A stretch of 64,000 nt of DNA. It comes from Bacteriovorax stolpii (lineage in GTDB: Bacteria; Bdellovibrionota; Bacteriovoracia; Bacteriovoracales; Bacteriovoracaceae). The translations under genes were made by a program, and so were the position numbers. Location: assembly GCA_945883845.1 (NCBI GenBank), contig CAMCYI010000005.1, positions 112,754 to 176,753 on the forward strand, in the 5' to 3' direction. The notes beneath the pieces are model-generated. The model saw only the letters and a list, made by a program, of their open reading frames with translations, had not been told where the DNA came from and did no database searches. Below are positions 8,991 to 16,790 of the stretch, piece by piece (positions within the stretch are counted from its first letter, which is position 1; each line of letters begins with the position of its first letter).

Positions 8991-9087
8991 AACTAAAGTT
9001 CTTTCGGAAGTTTCTGCCCGGCTTCAAAAACTAGTGTGCAGTGTGGAATAATAACTCGTAGGACCACTTTAATTTTTGAAGGAACAG

Positions 9088-10347
9088 ATGATCCAGTCCG
9101 CTTACAACAAACCCGTCGAGAAGATCGCACCGAAGGCTGAACAGCTTCCGAAGAGCGCGTCTGTATCCTCGAAGAGTTCGTCGCCTAAGCCGAAGGATAT
9201 CGAATCAGAATTAGAGAAAGAAGATTTTGAAAGCGAACTCAAGGCCGCAGGGGCAGAGATCGAAGAGTCTTCTGAGTCTGAAGTAAAAGAAGTTAAAGTT
9301 TCTGCAGATAAAAAACTTGAGAAGCCTTCACGCCTGGTTAATCCAGAGGCCCTCGAAGAAAATCCATTACACCCGACAATGTTTGATCCGGAAATGACCA
9401 TGGATGTGGAGAAGGCGATCAAGCCTAAATCCGCTCAGGGTGTAGTTCCGAAGATGACTGATGAACAGGTTCTGAAACTTGCTCAGGGTGAAATCCCTCA
9501 GCTCGATGCTTCAGGTGCAGAAGTTCAAGCTGTCACTGAAGGCGATCTCGAGAAAGAACTCGGCAATGCTCTCATTAAAGATCCAAAAGCTCTCAAAGGC
9601 GCACCTGTTCAGGGTGAAGCACAGTTGATGAGCGTAGATGATTTCGTTGCCCAGAAGGCAGCAGCTCCGAAGAAACCGGTGGGAATAAATGCTTACGGCA
9701 TGCAGAAACCACAGCAGAAAATGGCGATGGAAAACGGTCTGAAGCAAACTCAGATGGTGAACGACGCTACAGCTCAGCAAGGTCTCGAAGCAAGAAACGG
9801 CGGAATGAACTCTCAACAGTTCATCCTCAATATGCAATCTGAAAACGGAACAGCTAAAGCAAACGAAGCTTCAGGCCCTCAGAAAGTTTTCGACATGAAT
9901 CAAGTCAAGTCTGGAAACGCTGATCAGATTCTTTCTCAGATCACAGATTACATTGTTCAGGCGAAAGCTTCTAAAGAGCCAAGTGTTTCTATGAGAATGA
10001 ATCACGATGAACTCGGCATGATCGACATCACAGTCGCGAAGACGTCGCAGTTTAATATGGAAGCAGTGGCGATCAATATCGGCACTCACTCTCTGGAAGG
10101 TAAAAACTTCTTCCAGCAGAACTCAAAAGATCTCTTTACTCACTTGAGTAATACCGGGATTAACGTTGCAGATCTTAAAGTAGATACACCTTCGCAAAGC
10201 TCGAAAGGTGAATTCGATATGAATGGTGGAAGTCGTCAGGGTCAGAGCGGAGCTGAAAAACAATTCGGTTCCGAGTCTAACCAGCGTCGCCACGATTCAG
10301 ACCGCCGCCAGGATCTCTGGAAACTTCTCGATGACGAGGCTGCATAA
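9088..10347 (+). CDS. fliK: FliK, flagellar hook-length control protein
   Basis: FliK sets hook length and switches export specificity. The protein has a long, low-complexity N-terminal region rich in E, K, S and Q. A C-terminal hook-length domain follows (MRMNHDELGMIDITV at about 310, VADLKVDTPSQ, then a polar tail). I prefer ATG at 9088, with AAGGAA just before it; an in-frame TTG at 9076 would add four residues. It overlaps flgD by one base (TAATG). Fit is by domain pattern and position before flgD. Confidence 0.85.
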   Translation: MIQSAYNKPVEKIAPKAEQLPKSASVSSKSSSPKPKDIESELEKEDFESELKAAGAEIEESSESEVKEVKVSADKKLEKPSRLVNPEALEENPLHPTMFDPEMTMDVEKAIKPKSAQGVVPKMTDEQVLKLAQGEIPQLDASGAEVQAVTEGDLEKELGNALIKDPKALKGAPVQGEAQLMSVDDFVAQKAAAPKKPVGINAYGMQKPQQKMAMENGLKQTQMVNDATAQQGLEARNGGMNSQQFILNMQSENGTAKANEASGPQKVFDMNQVKSGNADQILSQITDYIVQAKASKEPSVSMRMNHDELGMIDITVAKTSQFNMEAVAINIGTHSLEGKNFFQQNSKDLFTHLSNTGINVADLKVDTPSQSSKGEFDMNGGSRQGQSGAEKQFGSESNQRRHDSDRRQDLWKLLDDEAA

Positions 10348-11342
10348 TGCCTGAAATGGGAAGACCAGTTTCACCACAGCAAGCTCAGTACAGAGAAGTG
10401 CAGATGGCGCCGAAGGCACTTGCCGGTAAAGGCAAGTCAGAAGCGAAGTTAAGAGAAGACCTCATCAACAAGGCCGCAGGACAAAAACCAAAAGATCTCT
10501 ACAAAGACGGACCACATAATGAGATGGGGAAAGATGAGTTTTTAAAACTCCTCACGTTCCAGCTTCAGAACCAGGATCCGATGAATCCGATGGACCAGTC
10601 GAAGTTCACCGGCGAGCTCGCACAGTTTTCACAACTCGAGCAGCTCTCAAACCTGAATAAGAAATTTGAAGATGGTAATAAGAACCAGGGCATCCAGGAT
10701 AAATTCTACGCGGCTTCATTTGTCGGTAAGAAAGTTGTCACCAACGGATCTACGCTCAACCTGAAAGAGAATGGAGACAGCGGTGACGTGCTCTTCAAAC
10801 TTAGCGGTGAAGCTTCTAAAGTTATGGTTCGCGTTCTCGATCAGAAAAATAATATCGTTGGTGAAATCTGGAAAGAAGGAATGTCTTCCGGTTCTCACTC
10901 AGTCATGTGGGACGGAGTCACTCTCAACGGAACTGTTGCTGGTAAAGGTGCCTACACTGGTGTCGTGAAAGCATGGGATGCCAATGGCCAGGAAGTTCCG
11001 ACACAAACTGAAGCAACTGGAGTTGTGACGAGTGTGAACTTCGATCAGGGTGAGCCAGTTCTCACTGTGAACGGACAAAAAGTTTATCTTAGAGACGTAG
11101 CAAGTTTTCATACAGCTGAAACACAAACTCACGTAGGTGCTGCAGCTTCAAAATCTGCTACAGCTGCTGGTGCAATCCCTTCGACGAATTTTAATGCAGC
11201 ACGGGCAACAAATTCCGACTTGTCGGGGCAGAGCGGTTCGATAGATAATAATTTTAATAACGCAGTTGATGCGATAAAAAAAAATGTGAATGCTGAGCAA
11301 GCGATGAACGCTTACCAGAGCAACACAGGAATTTACGATTAA
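10347..11342 (+). CDS. flgD: FlgD, flagellar hook capping protein
   Basis: FlgD caps the growing hook so that FlgE subunits polymerise. The 331-residue protein has the family signature near residue 60-90 (KDEFLKLLTFQLQNQDPMNP, then MDQSKFTGELAQFSQLEQL). A FlgD Ig-like/tudor region follows. The C-terminal 90 residues, after about 240, are a longer low-complexity tail than usual, rich in A, N and S. It overlaps both neighbours by one base, so fliK, flgD and the next gene are translationally linked. Confidence 0.94.
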   Translation: MPEMGRPVSPQQAQYREVQMAPKALAGKGKSEAKLREDLINKAAGQKPKDLYKDGPHNEMGKDEFLKLLTFQLQNQDPMNPMDQSKFTGELAQFSQLEQLSNLNKKFEDGNKNQGIQDKFYAASFVGKKVVTNGSTLNLKENGDSGDVLFKLSGEASKVMVRVLDQKNNIVGEIWKEGMSSGSHSVMWDGVTLNGTVAGKGAYTGVVKAWDANGQEVPTQTEATGVVTSVNFDQGEPVLTVNGQKVYLRDVASFHTAETQTHVGAAASKSATAAGAIPSTNFNAARATNSDLSGQSGSIDNNFNNAVDAIKKNVNAEQAMNAYQSNTGIYD

Positions 11343-11779
11343 TGAGTAGCAAGGTTAATTCGTTTCTTATTCCGAACGTCACTTCACTGCCTTCCAAAGA
11401 TGGAAAGGCGGAGCAGGCGAACATCCTTAAGGGTGGAGAGAAGAGCGAGTTCAAAGGCCTCGTTGATCAGTTGGGCCAGCAGGATCTTCGTCAGCCACAG
11501 GTCACGAAGAAAGATGTCGGTCAGGAAGTAAACGTTTCAGCTCATGCGATGAAAAGATTGCAGGAGAGAAATATAGAGCTTGATGGAAATGAGTACATGA
11601 AGCTTAAAGAAGCGGTCTCTAAGCTGAAGGCAAAGGGCGGCCACGATTCACTCGTGATCACCAACAAAGCAGCTTACGTCATCGACGTGGATAAGAACAC
11701 AGTCGTGACAGCGGTGGACAAGAACAACATGAATGAGAATGTGTTCACCAAGATCGATTCGACGCTATTTATGATGTAA
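11342..11779 (+). CDS. Flagellar operon protein (TIGR02530-like)
   Basis: The 145-residue product carries the pattern of the small flagellar operon protein found between flgD and flgE in many bacteria: VSAHAMKRLQERNIEL, then LKEAVSKLKAKGG, then AAYVIDVDKNTVVTAVD. Its exact role is not established; it is cytoplasmic with no membrane segment. It starts inside the flgD stop (TAATG). The family call is from memory of the motif and gene order. Confidence 0.75.
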   Translation: MSSKVNSFLIPNVTSLPSKDGKAEQANILKGGEKSEFKGLVDQLGQQDLRQPQVTKKDVGQEVNVSAHAMKRLQERNIELDGNEYMKLKEAVSKLKAKGGHDSLVITNKAAYVIDVDKNTVVTAVDKNNMNENVFTKIDSTLFMM

Positions 11780-11908
11780 ATCAGCATAGGAGTTTGCTGA
11801 GAGACATAGTTTTTATTATTAACGGTTAGGTGGCTGGTCCTTTTCTGGAAGCCATGGATGAGAGCCTGTAGTGCTATCATCCCCTACCAAGGTCTAGGAG
11901 GGACATGC

Positions 11909-13189
11909 ATGAGTATTCTTTCGTCTTTTAACACTGGTGTAACAGGTTTGAACGCTGCCGGCTCCGCAATGGGAGTCATCGGTGACAACATCGCCAACGC
12001 TGGTACTTTCGGATTCAAAGGCTCTCGAGCTGAATTCCAGGACATGCTTGCCAGTTCTCTTAAAGGAATTGACGGCGGTGACCAGATGGGTTCAGGTGCT
12101 AAACTCGCACACATCACTCCGCAGTTCGTACAAGGGACAATATCCCGTACACAAAACATCACAGACATCGCAATTAACGGTAACGGCTTCTTCCAGGTGG
12201 ACGCACCATTTGGTAAGGGTTACACACGTGACGGTGCTTTCCACTTTGATAAGGAAGGCTTCATGGTTAACGGTGACGGTTACAAAGTTCAGGGTTTCCA
12301 GCCTGACGAAACCGGCAAGATCACAAACAAAACGGGCTCAATTAAACTTGGGAATACGAACGTCGCAGCGACACAGACATCTGCAGTAAAAATGTCGATT
12401 AACCTCGACTCTCGTGAGAAGCCAATGAAGTTCGATCCGAAAAATCCGGACAAGACTTCTAACTTCAACACTTCAGTTACAGTTTACGACTCTGTTGGTA
12501 CTGCTCGTCTCGTGACGATGTACTACAATAAAGCAGTAGACGGTCAGTGGGAATACCACGCAATGGCGGATGGTAATGATGTGGCCGGCGGATTGCCTGG
12601 AACAATGGTCGAACAGGCCAGCGGTAAACTTAAGTTCAATCAGAAAGGCTTGCTCGAAGAGGCAACTCCAGGGCTTAACTCTTTCAACTTTAATAACGGC
12701 GCAATTGCCGGTCAGCAAATCGCTTTTGACTTCGGTAAGTCGATCAAAGACGGTGGCTCTGGTAACGATGCAGCTACTCAGTACGGATCTAAGTCTTCAG
12801 TGGCACGCCACTCTCAGGATGGATCTTCTGCAGCGACTCTCTCAAGCATGTCATTCAATGATGACGGTGTTCTTACTGCGGTCTACGACAACGGTAAGCA
12901 GATGGAGCTCGGTCAGGTTGCAGTTGCTAAGTTCGAGGATAACGAAGGTCTGTTCAAGACAGGTAAGAACTTGTTCAAAGAAACTCGTAAATCAGGTCAG
13001 GCAGCAATGGGTAAACCAGGAGCTGATGGTCGCGGTGAAGTTCTTTCGAAATCGGTTGAGCAATCTAACGTGGATATCGCAAATGAGTTCATCGGGCTGA
13101 TGGCAGCTCAACGTAACTTCCAGGCGAACACAAGAACGATTACGACTGCAGATCAGATGTTGCAAGAAGTTCTGAACATTAAACGCTAA
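11909..13189 (+). CDS. flgE: FlgE, flagellar hook protein
   Basis: FlgE polymerises into the hook. The 426-residue product starts MSILSSFNTGVTGLNAAGS, the classic rod/hook N-terminal motif. It contains the middle FlgE domain (SVTVYDSVGTARLVTMYY) and ends with the C-terminal hook/rod motif (SNVDIANEFIGLMAAQRNFQ). The start is ATG at 11909 with AGGAGGG at 11896-11902; an upstream extension to 11858 is not needed. The 129-base gap before it may hold its own promoter. A strong terminator follows. Confidence 0.96.
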   Translation: MSILSSFNTGVTGLNAAGSAMGVIGDNIANAGTFGFKGSRAEFQDMLASSLKGIDGGDQMGSGAKLAHITPQFVQGTISRTQNITDIAINGNGFFQVDAPFGKGYTRDGAFHFDKEGFMVNGDGYKVQGFQPDETGKITNKTGSIKLGNTNVAATQTSAVKMSINLDSREKPMKFDPKNPDKTSNFNTSVTVYDSVGTARLVTMYYNKAVDGQWEYHAMADGNDVAGGLPGTMVEQASGKLKFNQKGLLEEATPGLNSFNFNNGAIAGQQIAFDFGKSIKDGGSGNDAATQYGSKSSVARHSQDGSSAATLSSMSFNDDGVLTAVYDNGKQMELGQVAVAKFEDNEGLFKTGKNLFKETRKSGQAAMGKPGADGRGEVLSKSVEQSNVDIANEFIGLMAAQRNFQANTRTITTADQMLQEVLNIKR

Positions 13190-13214
13190 TAGTTAAAGAC
13201 TAGTTTCTCTTAAA

Positions 13215-13255
13215 ACTCCGAAAGGGCACCCATGAGGGTGCCCTTTTTTTTTCGG
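13215..13255 (+). terminator. Intrinsic terminator of the fliK-flgE operon
   Basis: An 11-bp stem AAAGGGCACCC / GGGTGCCCTTT with loop ATGA (13221-13246) is followed by a T run. A flanking ACTCCGAAA / TTTCGGAGT pair extends the symmetry. The T run is on the plus strand only. Confidence 0.9.
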
Positions 13256-13281
13256 AGTCTGAATCTTTTCAAAAATTAATC

Positions 13282-13752
13282 TTAGAGTTCTTCTGCAGAG
13301 ATCACCTGGCCTTCGTTGTCTTTGCCAGTGTTGACTGTCTTGATGTTCAACTTGATCTTGCCTGGAATCGTTCCGCCATCTTCAATGTTTGGCTTAGAGA
13401 TATTAATGATCAAAGTAACACCCGATTTAGCATCGTATGAAGATTTTGCATTTTTGAGGTCTGAACCAGCTAAGTAATGAAGACCAACACATTTACGAAT
13501 GATGAATCCCTGTTCAGAAGCTTCCGGAGAGTTATAAACGATAGCAAGTCCCGCAGGAGCAGCAGCCGGCTCTTCAGTGTCGAACTGAAAAATACCAACA
13601 GCACCTTTATAAAGTGATCTCTGGCTTTCAGCGCCTGTGAGAATCGTCGTGAGGTCAGCACCGATTTCAGAACATGCGCTGAGTTGAATTTTTCTGCCGG
13701 CGAAAGCAGTTTGAGCAAGAAGTGCTGCCATAACAATCATAACGAATTTCAT
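13282..13752 (-). CDS. Small secreted protein of unknown function
   Basis: The 156-residue protein has a signal peptide (1-18, ending AFA). The mature part is about 138 residues with two cysteines and a predicted beta-rich body. No family is recognised. It is the last gene of a minus-strand run with 13773-14210 and 14234-14947; spacings are 20 and 23 bases, so the three are probably one operon of exported proteins. Confidence 0.75.
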   Translation of the reverse strand: MKFVMIVMAALLAQTAFAGRKIQLSACSEIGADLTTILTGAESQRSLYKGAVGIFQFDTEEPAAAPAGLAIVYNSPEASEQGFIIRKCVGLHYLAGSDLKNAKSSYDAKSGVTLIINISKPNIEDGGTIPGKIKLNIKTVNTGKDNEGQVISAEEL

Positions 13753-13772
13753 AAAATCTCCTGTAGTGGTGG

Positions 13773-14210
13773 TTAGATACCGATATGTTCTTTAAAAGGT
13801 TTCACTTTGATGCTGATTGAATTACGTGGAACTTCCTGAACGCGGACTTCGCAGTCAGAGAAGCTAGGTGGACCGAATTTTAATTTAGGGTTATTGGAGA
13901 AGCCGAATCTTTCTGTTGGGATTTTAAAACGTGTATCGATTCGTGCATTTCCGTTTTCATCAAGGAATGTAGAGATGGCGTAGGAGCCTGGAGGAAGTTC
14001 AACGTTAAATTGAATCTCTGCTTGGCTACCGTTTACGGCAACTGATCCACTGGCAATTCCATTTCCATCCGGGAACTGCTTCGGGTCCTTAATCACGGTA
14101 TAAAAGACTTTACCACTTTTACCTGATAGGTTCGTAACCTTCAGCTCCAACTTGGCAGAGAATGCGGGCAAGGCCGCGAGTAATGTTAAGATTACGAAAA
14201 AAGATTTCAT
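13773..14210 (-). CDS. Exported DUF2141-family protein
   Basis: The 145-residue protein has a signal peptide (1-18) and a beta-sandwich-like body with the DUF2141 pattern: LPPGSYAISTFLDENGNARID, then FGFSNNPKLKFGPPSF. That family is exported and of unknown function. It lies in the middle of a three-gene unit with a protease-like gene upstream. Confidence 0.78.
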   Translation of the reverse strand: MKSFFVILTLLAALPAFSAKLELKVTNLSGKSGKVFYTVIKDPKQFPDGNGIASGSVAVNGSQAEIQFNVELPPGSYAISTFLDENGNARIDTRFKIPTERFGFSNNPKLKFGPPSFSDCEVRVQEVPRNSISIKVKPFKEHIGI

Positions 14211-14233
14211 GCGTTCTCCAAATTTATAAAAAC

Positions 14234-14947
14234 TTACTGGATATCGGTTTTGTTAATATATAGAAACTTCAACGTTGCCAGGTCACCTTCGCTTAAGCCT
14301 AGATTCTTTCCACCTTTCGCGTGGATCGCGCAATAGCTCATGACAGATTTTGGGTCGTAGGGTCCGACTGTCTTGTGAGTCGATGATTTGTTAATTCCTA
14401 TCGCGCCAACTTTTTCCGACTTACAGAGCGGATCGTCCTTTGCTTCCGTTCTTTCGTGCTCGTGCTGAAGTCTGGCGAGATGACCGAACTCGTGGACGAC
14501 GACAGCTTTAGAGAATCCTGAGCTGCTAAACCACGCATATGATTTGGCATCTTGATAACCGGAAAGCTTTCCCGGTGCGAGTAAGTGACCAAGAAGTGCA
14601 AATCCATCGGTGCCACCAACCATGAATCGGAAAAGCGGATTGGTCTTGCCAAAAAATATCGGAACATCAAACTGTCCGCCGGCGTAGCAATCTTCGAAAC
14701 CAATGAAAGTAACTCCAGTCCTCTCCAATGAAAACTCTGATTGTATCCATTCCATAACAAGTGCTTTGTTCTTTTCTTTCCAATTGCTGATATTTACTTC
14801 CCACGAATCGAGCTGCCTTTTTGTGTTCTCACCAGCAGCAAAGCATACTTTTATCTCCGGAGCGGCCCAGTTACCTCCAGGATAGTAAGTCCCAGCTTGA
14901 GTTGCTAAAGTGAACGCCAGTGTAGAGAGAAAAAAATAAGACTTCAT
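14234..14947 (-). CDS. Secreted metzincin-like (astacin-type) zinc metalloprotease
   Basis: After a signal peptide (1-18) this 237-residue protein carries HEFGHLARLQHEHER. H152, E153, H156 and H162 are placed as in the HExxHxxGxxH zinc site, and HEHER resembles astacins. A Met-turn SVMSY (M203) follows 41 residues after the last ligand. The usual Gly after the second His is replaced by Arg159. Four cysteines are present. It is probably an extracellular or periplasmic peptidase; the catalytic state is uncertain because of the Gly change. Confidence 0.78.
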   Translation of the reverse strand: MKSYFFLSTLAFTLATQAGTYYPGGNWAAPEIKVCFAAGENTKRQLDSWEVNISNWKEKNKALVMEWIQSEFSLERTGVTFIGFEDCYAGGQFDVPIFFGKTNPLFRFMVGGTDGFALLGHLLAPGKLSGYQDAKSYAWFSSSGFSKAVVVHEFGHLARLQHEHERTEAKDDPLCKSEKVGAIGINKSSTHKTVGPYDPKSVMSYCAIHAKGGKNLGLSEGDLATLKFLYINKTDIQ

Positions 14948-15005
14948 CTTGAAAGAATAGGCTGCTTAGGTATTGAAGTGGGAAGCGAGTGTATGAATTA
15001 TCAGG

Positions 15006-15023
15006 GTGTAGAAATGTTAGGCA
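15006..15023 (-). promoter_or_regulatory. TGTCTAA-N5-like element upstream of the metzincin gene
   Basis: The minus strand reads TGCCTAA, CATTT, CTACAC, ending 59 bases before the start at 14947. It has one mismatch in the first arm from the element described in the findings. Confidence 0.35.
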
Positions 15024-15029
15024 TTTTCA

Positions 15030-15056
15030 AAAGGCGCCCCCGGGATGGAGGCGCAC
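15030..15056 (-). terminator. Probable terminator of the lipoprotein gene
   Basis: GGCGCCCC at 15033-15040 pairs with GGAGGCGC at 15047-15054 (seven of eight). On the minus strand it is followed by TTTTG, a short U run. It lies just downstream of the stop at 15071. Confidence 0.55.
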
Positions 15057-15070
15057 TAAATATCAGAATC

Positions 15071-15829
15071 TTATCTGCAGTCTGAACTTCTGAGAGCAAT
15101 ATCACGTGAGCTTGAGCTCGAGTGATTGAACTGACCGACGTTACGGCCGGCAGCTGCGATATCAACAGCTACGTTTCTTGTTGTTGTGATCTTCTCGTAA
15201 TTCACGAGCTGTGATCCATAAACAGCAACCTGCGCGATGTGACAGTTAGTTGTCTGTGGACGGAAGACACACTCTTCTCTTGCGGGGACATCACGACAAA
15301 CCTGGCCGGTTGGTTGCGAACCTGAACCTGGTCTGCCATGACGACGACCGCGGTTGTCGCAATCCTGGTGAGCAGGGATCATGCGGCAGCTGCGTGAAGA
15401 TGGGGTCGTGATACAACGCTGAGTCGGGATGTAACGAACCACGCAGCTCTCAGTTCTGTCGAAGTCGTATGAGCTTGATTGAGTATCGACGTTAGCGACG
15501 AGATCGTACGGCTGACCTGAGTCCTTCGAAAGGATATCAAGTTTTCCTGAAACTTCCGGAAGTCTGGTACCCTTAGGAATCTTGAAAGGAATCTTCTGGT
15601 CCTTGCCGTTCACTTTAAACTCAAGATTAATGTTTGTTTCTGAAGTCGGACTCAGCTTCGCCGTGTAGCTTGCTGCCGGTACTTTGATCTCTCTAGTTCC
15701 GCTTTGGAAAAGACCCGTCTTCTTCGCCTGAAGAGTCAGCTCTTCAGCTGTCTGAAGTGTCCCTTCCATTGAATCACATGACATCACGACGAAAGCCATC
15801 GCGAGCATAGGGATAATGTTTTTTCTCAT
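15071..15829 (-). CDS. Cys-rich lipoprotein of unknown function
   Basis: The 252-residue protein has a lipobox (VVMSC, Cys18), so it should be lipid-anchored in the envelope. Residues 30-120 look beta-rich. The next 100 residues hold seven cysteines in segments such as TESCVVRYIPTQRC, SCRMIPAHQDC and VCRDVPAREEC. An eighth Cys is next to the C-terminus. A Gly/Arg-rich loop splits the Cys region. No family is recognised. Two candidate regulatory elements lie upstream. Confidence 0.8.
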   Translation of the reverse strand: MRKNIIPMLAMAFVVMSCDSMEGTLQTAEELTLQAKKTGLFQSGTREIKVPAASYTAKLSPTSETNINLEFKVNGKDQKIPFKIPKGTRLPEVSGKLDILSKDSGQPYDLVANVDTQSSSYDFDRTESCVVRYIPTQRCITTPSSRSCRMIPAHQDCDNRGRRHGRPGSGSQPTGQVCRDVPAREECVFRPQTTNCHIAQVAVYGSQLVNYEKITTTRNVAVDIAAAGRNVGQFNHSSSSSRDIALRSSDCR

Positions 15830-15893
15830 ATATTCTCCTGTTGGTTTGTGGTGGAAGGATCATAAGAGCAGTTTTCATTTAGCAGGAGGAGAA

Positions 15894-15930
15894 GTGTAAA
15901 AAAGAAAGACACTTGTACAGAGATTAGACA
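15894..15930 (-). promoter_or_regulatory. TTTACAC box plus TGTCTAA-N5 element upstream of the lipoprotein gene
   Basis: On the minus strand TGTCTAA-TCTCT-GTACAA (15930-15913) is followed by TTTACACTTCTCC (box 15900-15894), 65 bases from the start. The arrangement closely parallels the one before the gene at 53022, with GTTGTCTAA, then TGTCTTT, then TTTACAC in the same order. Confidence 0.45.
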
Positions 15931-16042
15931 ACCATGAAGTTTTTACATTTTTGGTTGCGGATATTTAGCTGAGGAAAAGTTGGTAGGGGAATTGCAATAT
16001 TCTTTTCATCAACAGGATGTTCAATTTAAACCAGGGGTATTT

Positions 16043-16474
16043 ATGAAATCACTTCTCTCAATCGTTCTTCTTATGTCTATGTCTTCAGCTTTTGCAGATC
16101 CCATTGCTCGTGTAAAGAGCAAATCGGGTGTTGGCATTAAGCAGAAGCTTATTGCTCTCTATAAGAAAGAAGCGAAGAAGCCATCTTCCGTTCTCTCTAA
16201 ACTCATTGTTAAAATTAAGAAAGAAAACGATATGCCTGAATTAGGGTCTCTTTCTGAACCGACTGTTAATGATATCTTTCTTATTTCTTCAGGAAAGGGA
16301 TCATCATCTTCTCACGGGCAGTCATACCTTATCGGTATTCCGGCCTTCAGAAAGGGTTCAGGTATGATTGAAGATTACGCTTCATACATCGAGGCTTACG
16401 CTACTCTCGAAATGACTGATGATTCAGACACAATCGTTCTGGATCGCGAAGTTCAGATCGTTGATAAGAAGTAA
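16043..16474 (+). CDS. Small secreted protein of unknown function
   Basis: The 143-residue protein has a signal peptide (MKSLLSIVLLMSMSSAFA) and a Lys-rich N-terminal mature part. A Ser-rich loop (SSGKGSSSSHG) precedes a beta-rich C-terminus. It has no Cys and no recognised family. I chose ATG at 16043 because AGGGG lies 6 bases upstream and the signal peptide then starts at residue 1. Confidence 0.72.
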   Translation: MKSLLSIVLLMSMSSAFADPIARVKSKSGVGIKQKLIALYKKEAKKPSSVLSKLIVKIKKENDMPELGSLSEPTVNDIFLISSGKGSSSSHGQSYLIGIPAFRKGSGMIEDYASYIEAYATLEMTDDSDTIVLDREVQIVDKK

Positions 16475-16490
16475 TTATTAAAGAAAGATA

Positions 16491-16524
16491 AAAAAAAAGC
16501 CCTCGAAAGAGGGCTTTTTTTATT
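16491..16524. terminator. Bidirectional intrinsic terminator
   Basis: AAAAAAGCCCTC-GAAA-GAGGGCTTTTTT forms a stem with a GAAA tetraloop. A run of A on one side and T on the other lets it serve both the plus gene ending at 16474 and the minus ferredoxin gene ending at 16530. Confidence 0.9.
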
Positions 16525-16529
16525 TTAAA

Positions 16530-16760
16530 TTATCCGTCGTTTCCAATGGCCTCAACCGGACAAGCGGCGCGGGCATTTTCCGCATCGATGAGATCTTCCG
16601 GACTCAAAGGCTGCTTCATCACAAAAGCGTGGCCATCATTGTCGTTCATCGCGAAGAACTTAGGAGCTTCCACGCAGCAGGCATCACAAGCGATGCAGGA
16701 ATCATCAACGAAGTATTTTCCGGGGACATTCTCTTTAAATCGCGCATTCTTATCTGCCAT
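16530..16760 (-). CDS. Single-cluster 4Fe-4S ferredoxin
   Basis: The 76-residue protein has CIACDACC (C22, C25, C28) and a distant C67 in ACPVEAI. That is the ligand set of a monocluster [4Fe-4S] ferredoxin. C29 is extra. It should be a soluble cytoplasmic electron carrier. It lies 30 bases downstream of the foldase gene and ends at the bidirectional terminator. Confidence 0.88.
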   Translation of the reverse strand: MADKNARFKENVPGKYFVDDSCIACDACCVEAPKFFAMNDNDGHAFVMKQPLSPEDLIDAENARAACPVEAIGNDG

Positions 16761-16790
16761 AACTTAAGCTCCTCAACTGAGGAGCCGAAA

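Noticed and set aside
11825..11850. Sigma-54 promoter before flgE (TGGCTGG...TTTCT)
   Set aside because: The -24 GG fits but the -12 GC is missing.
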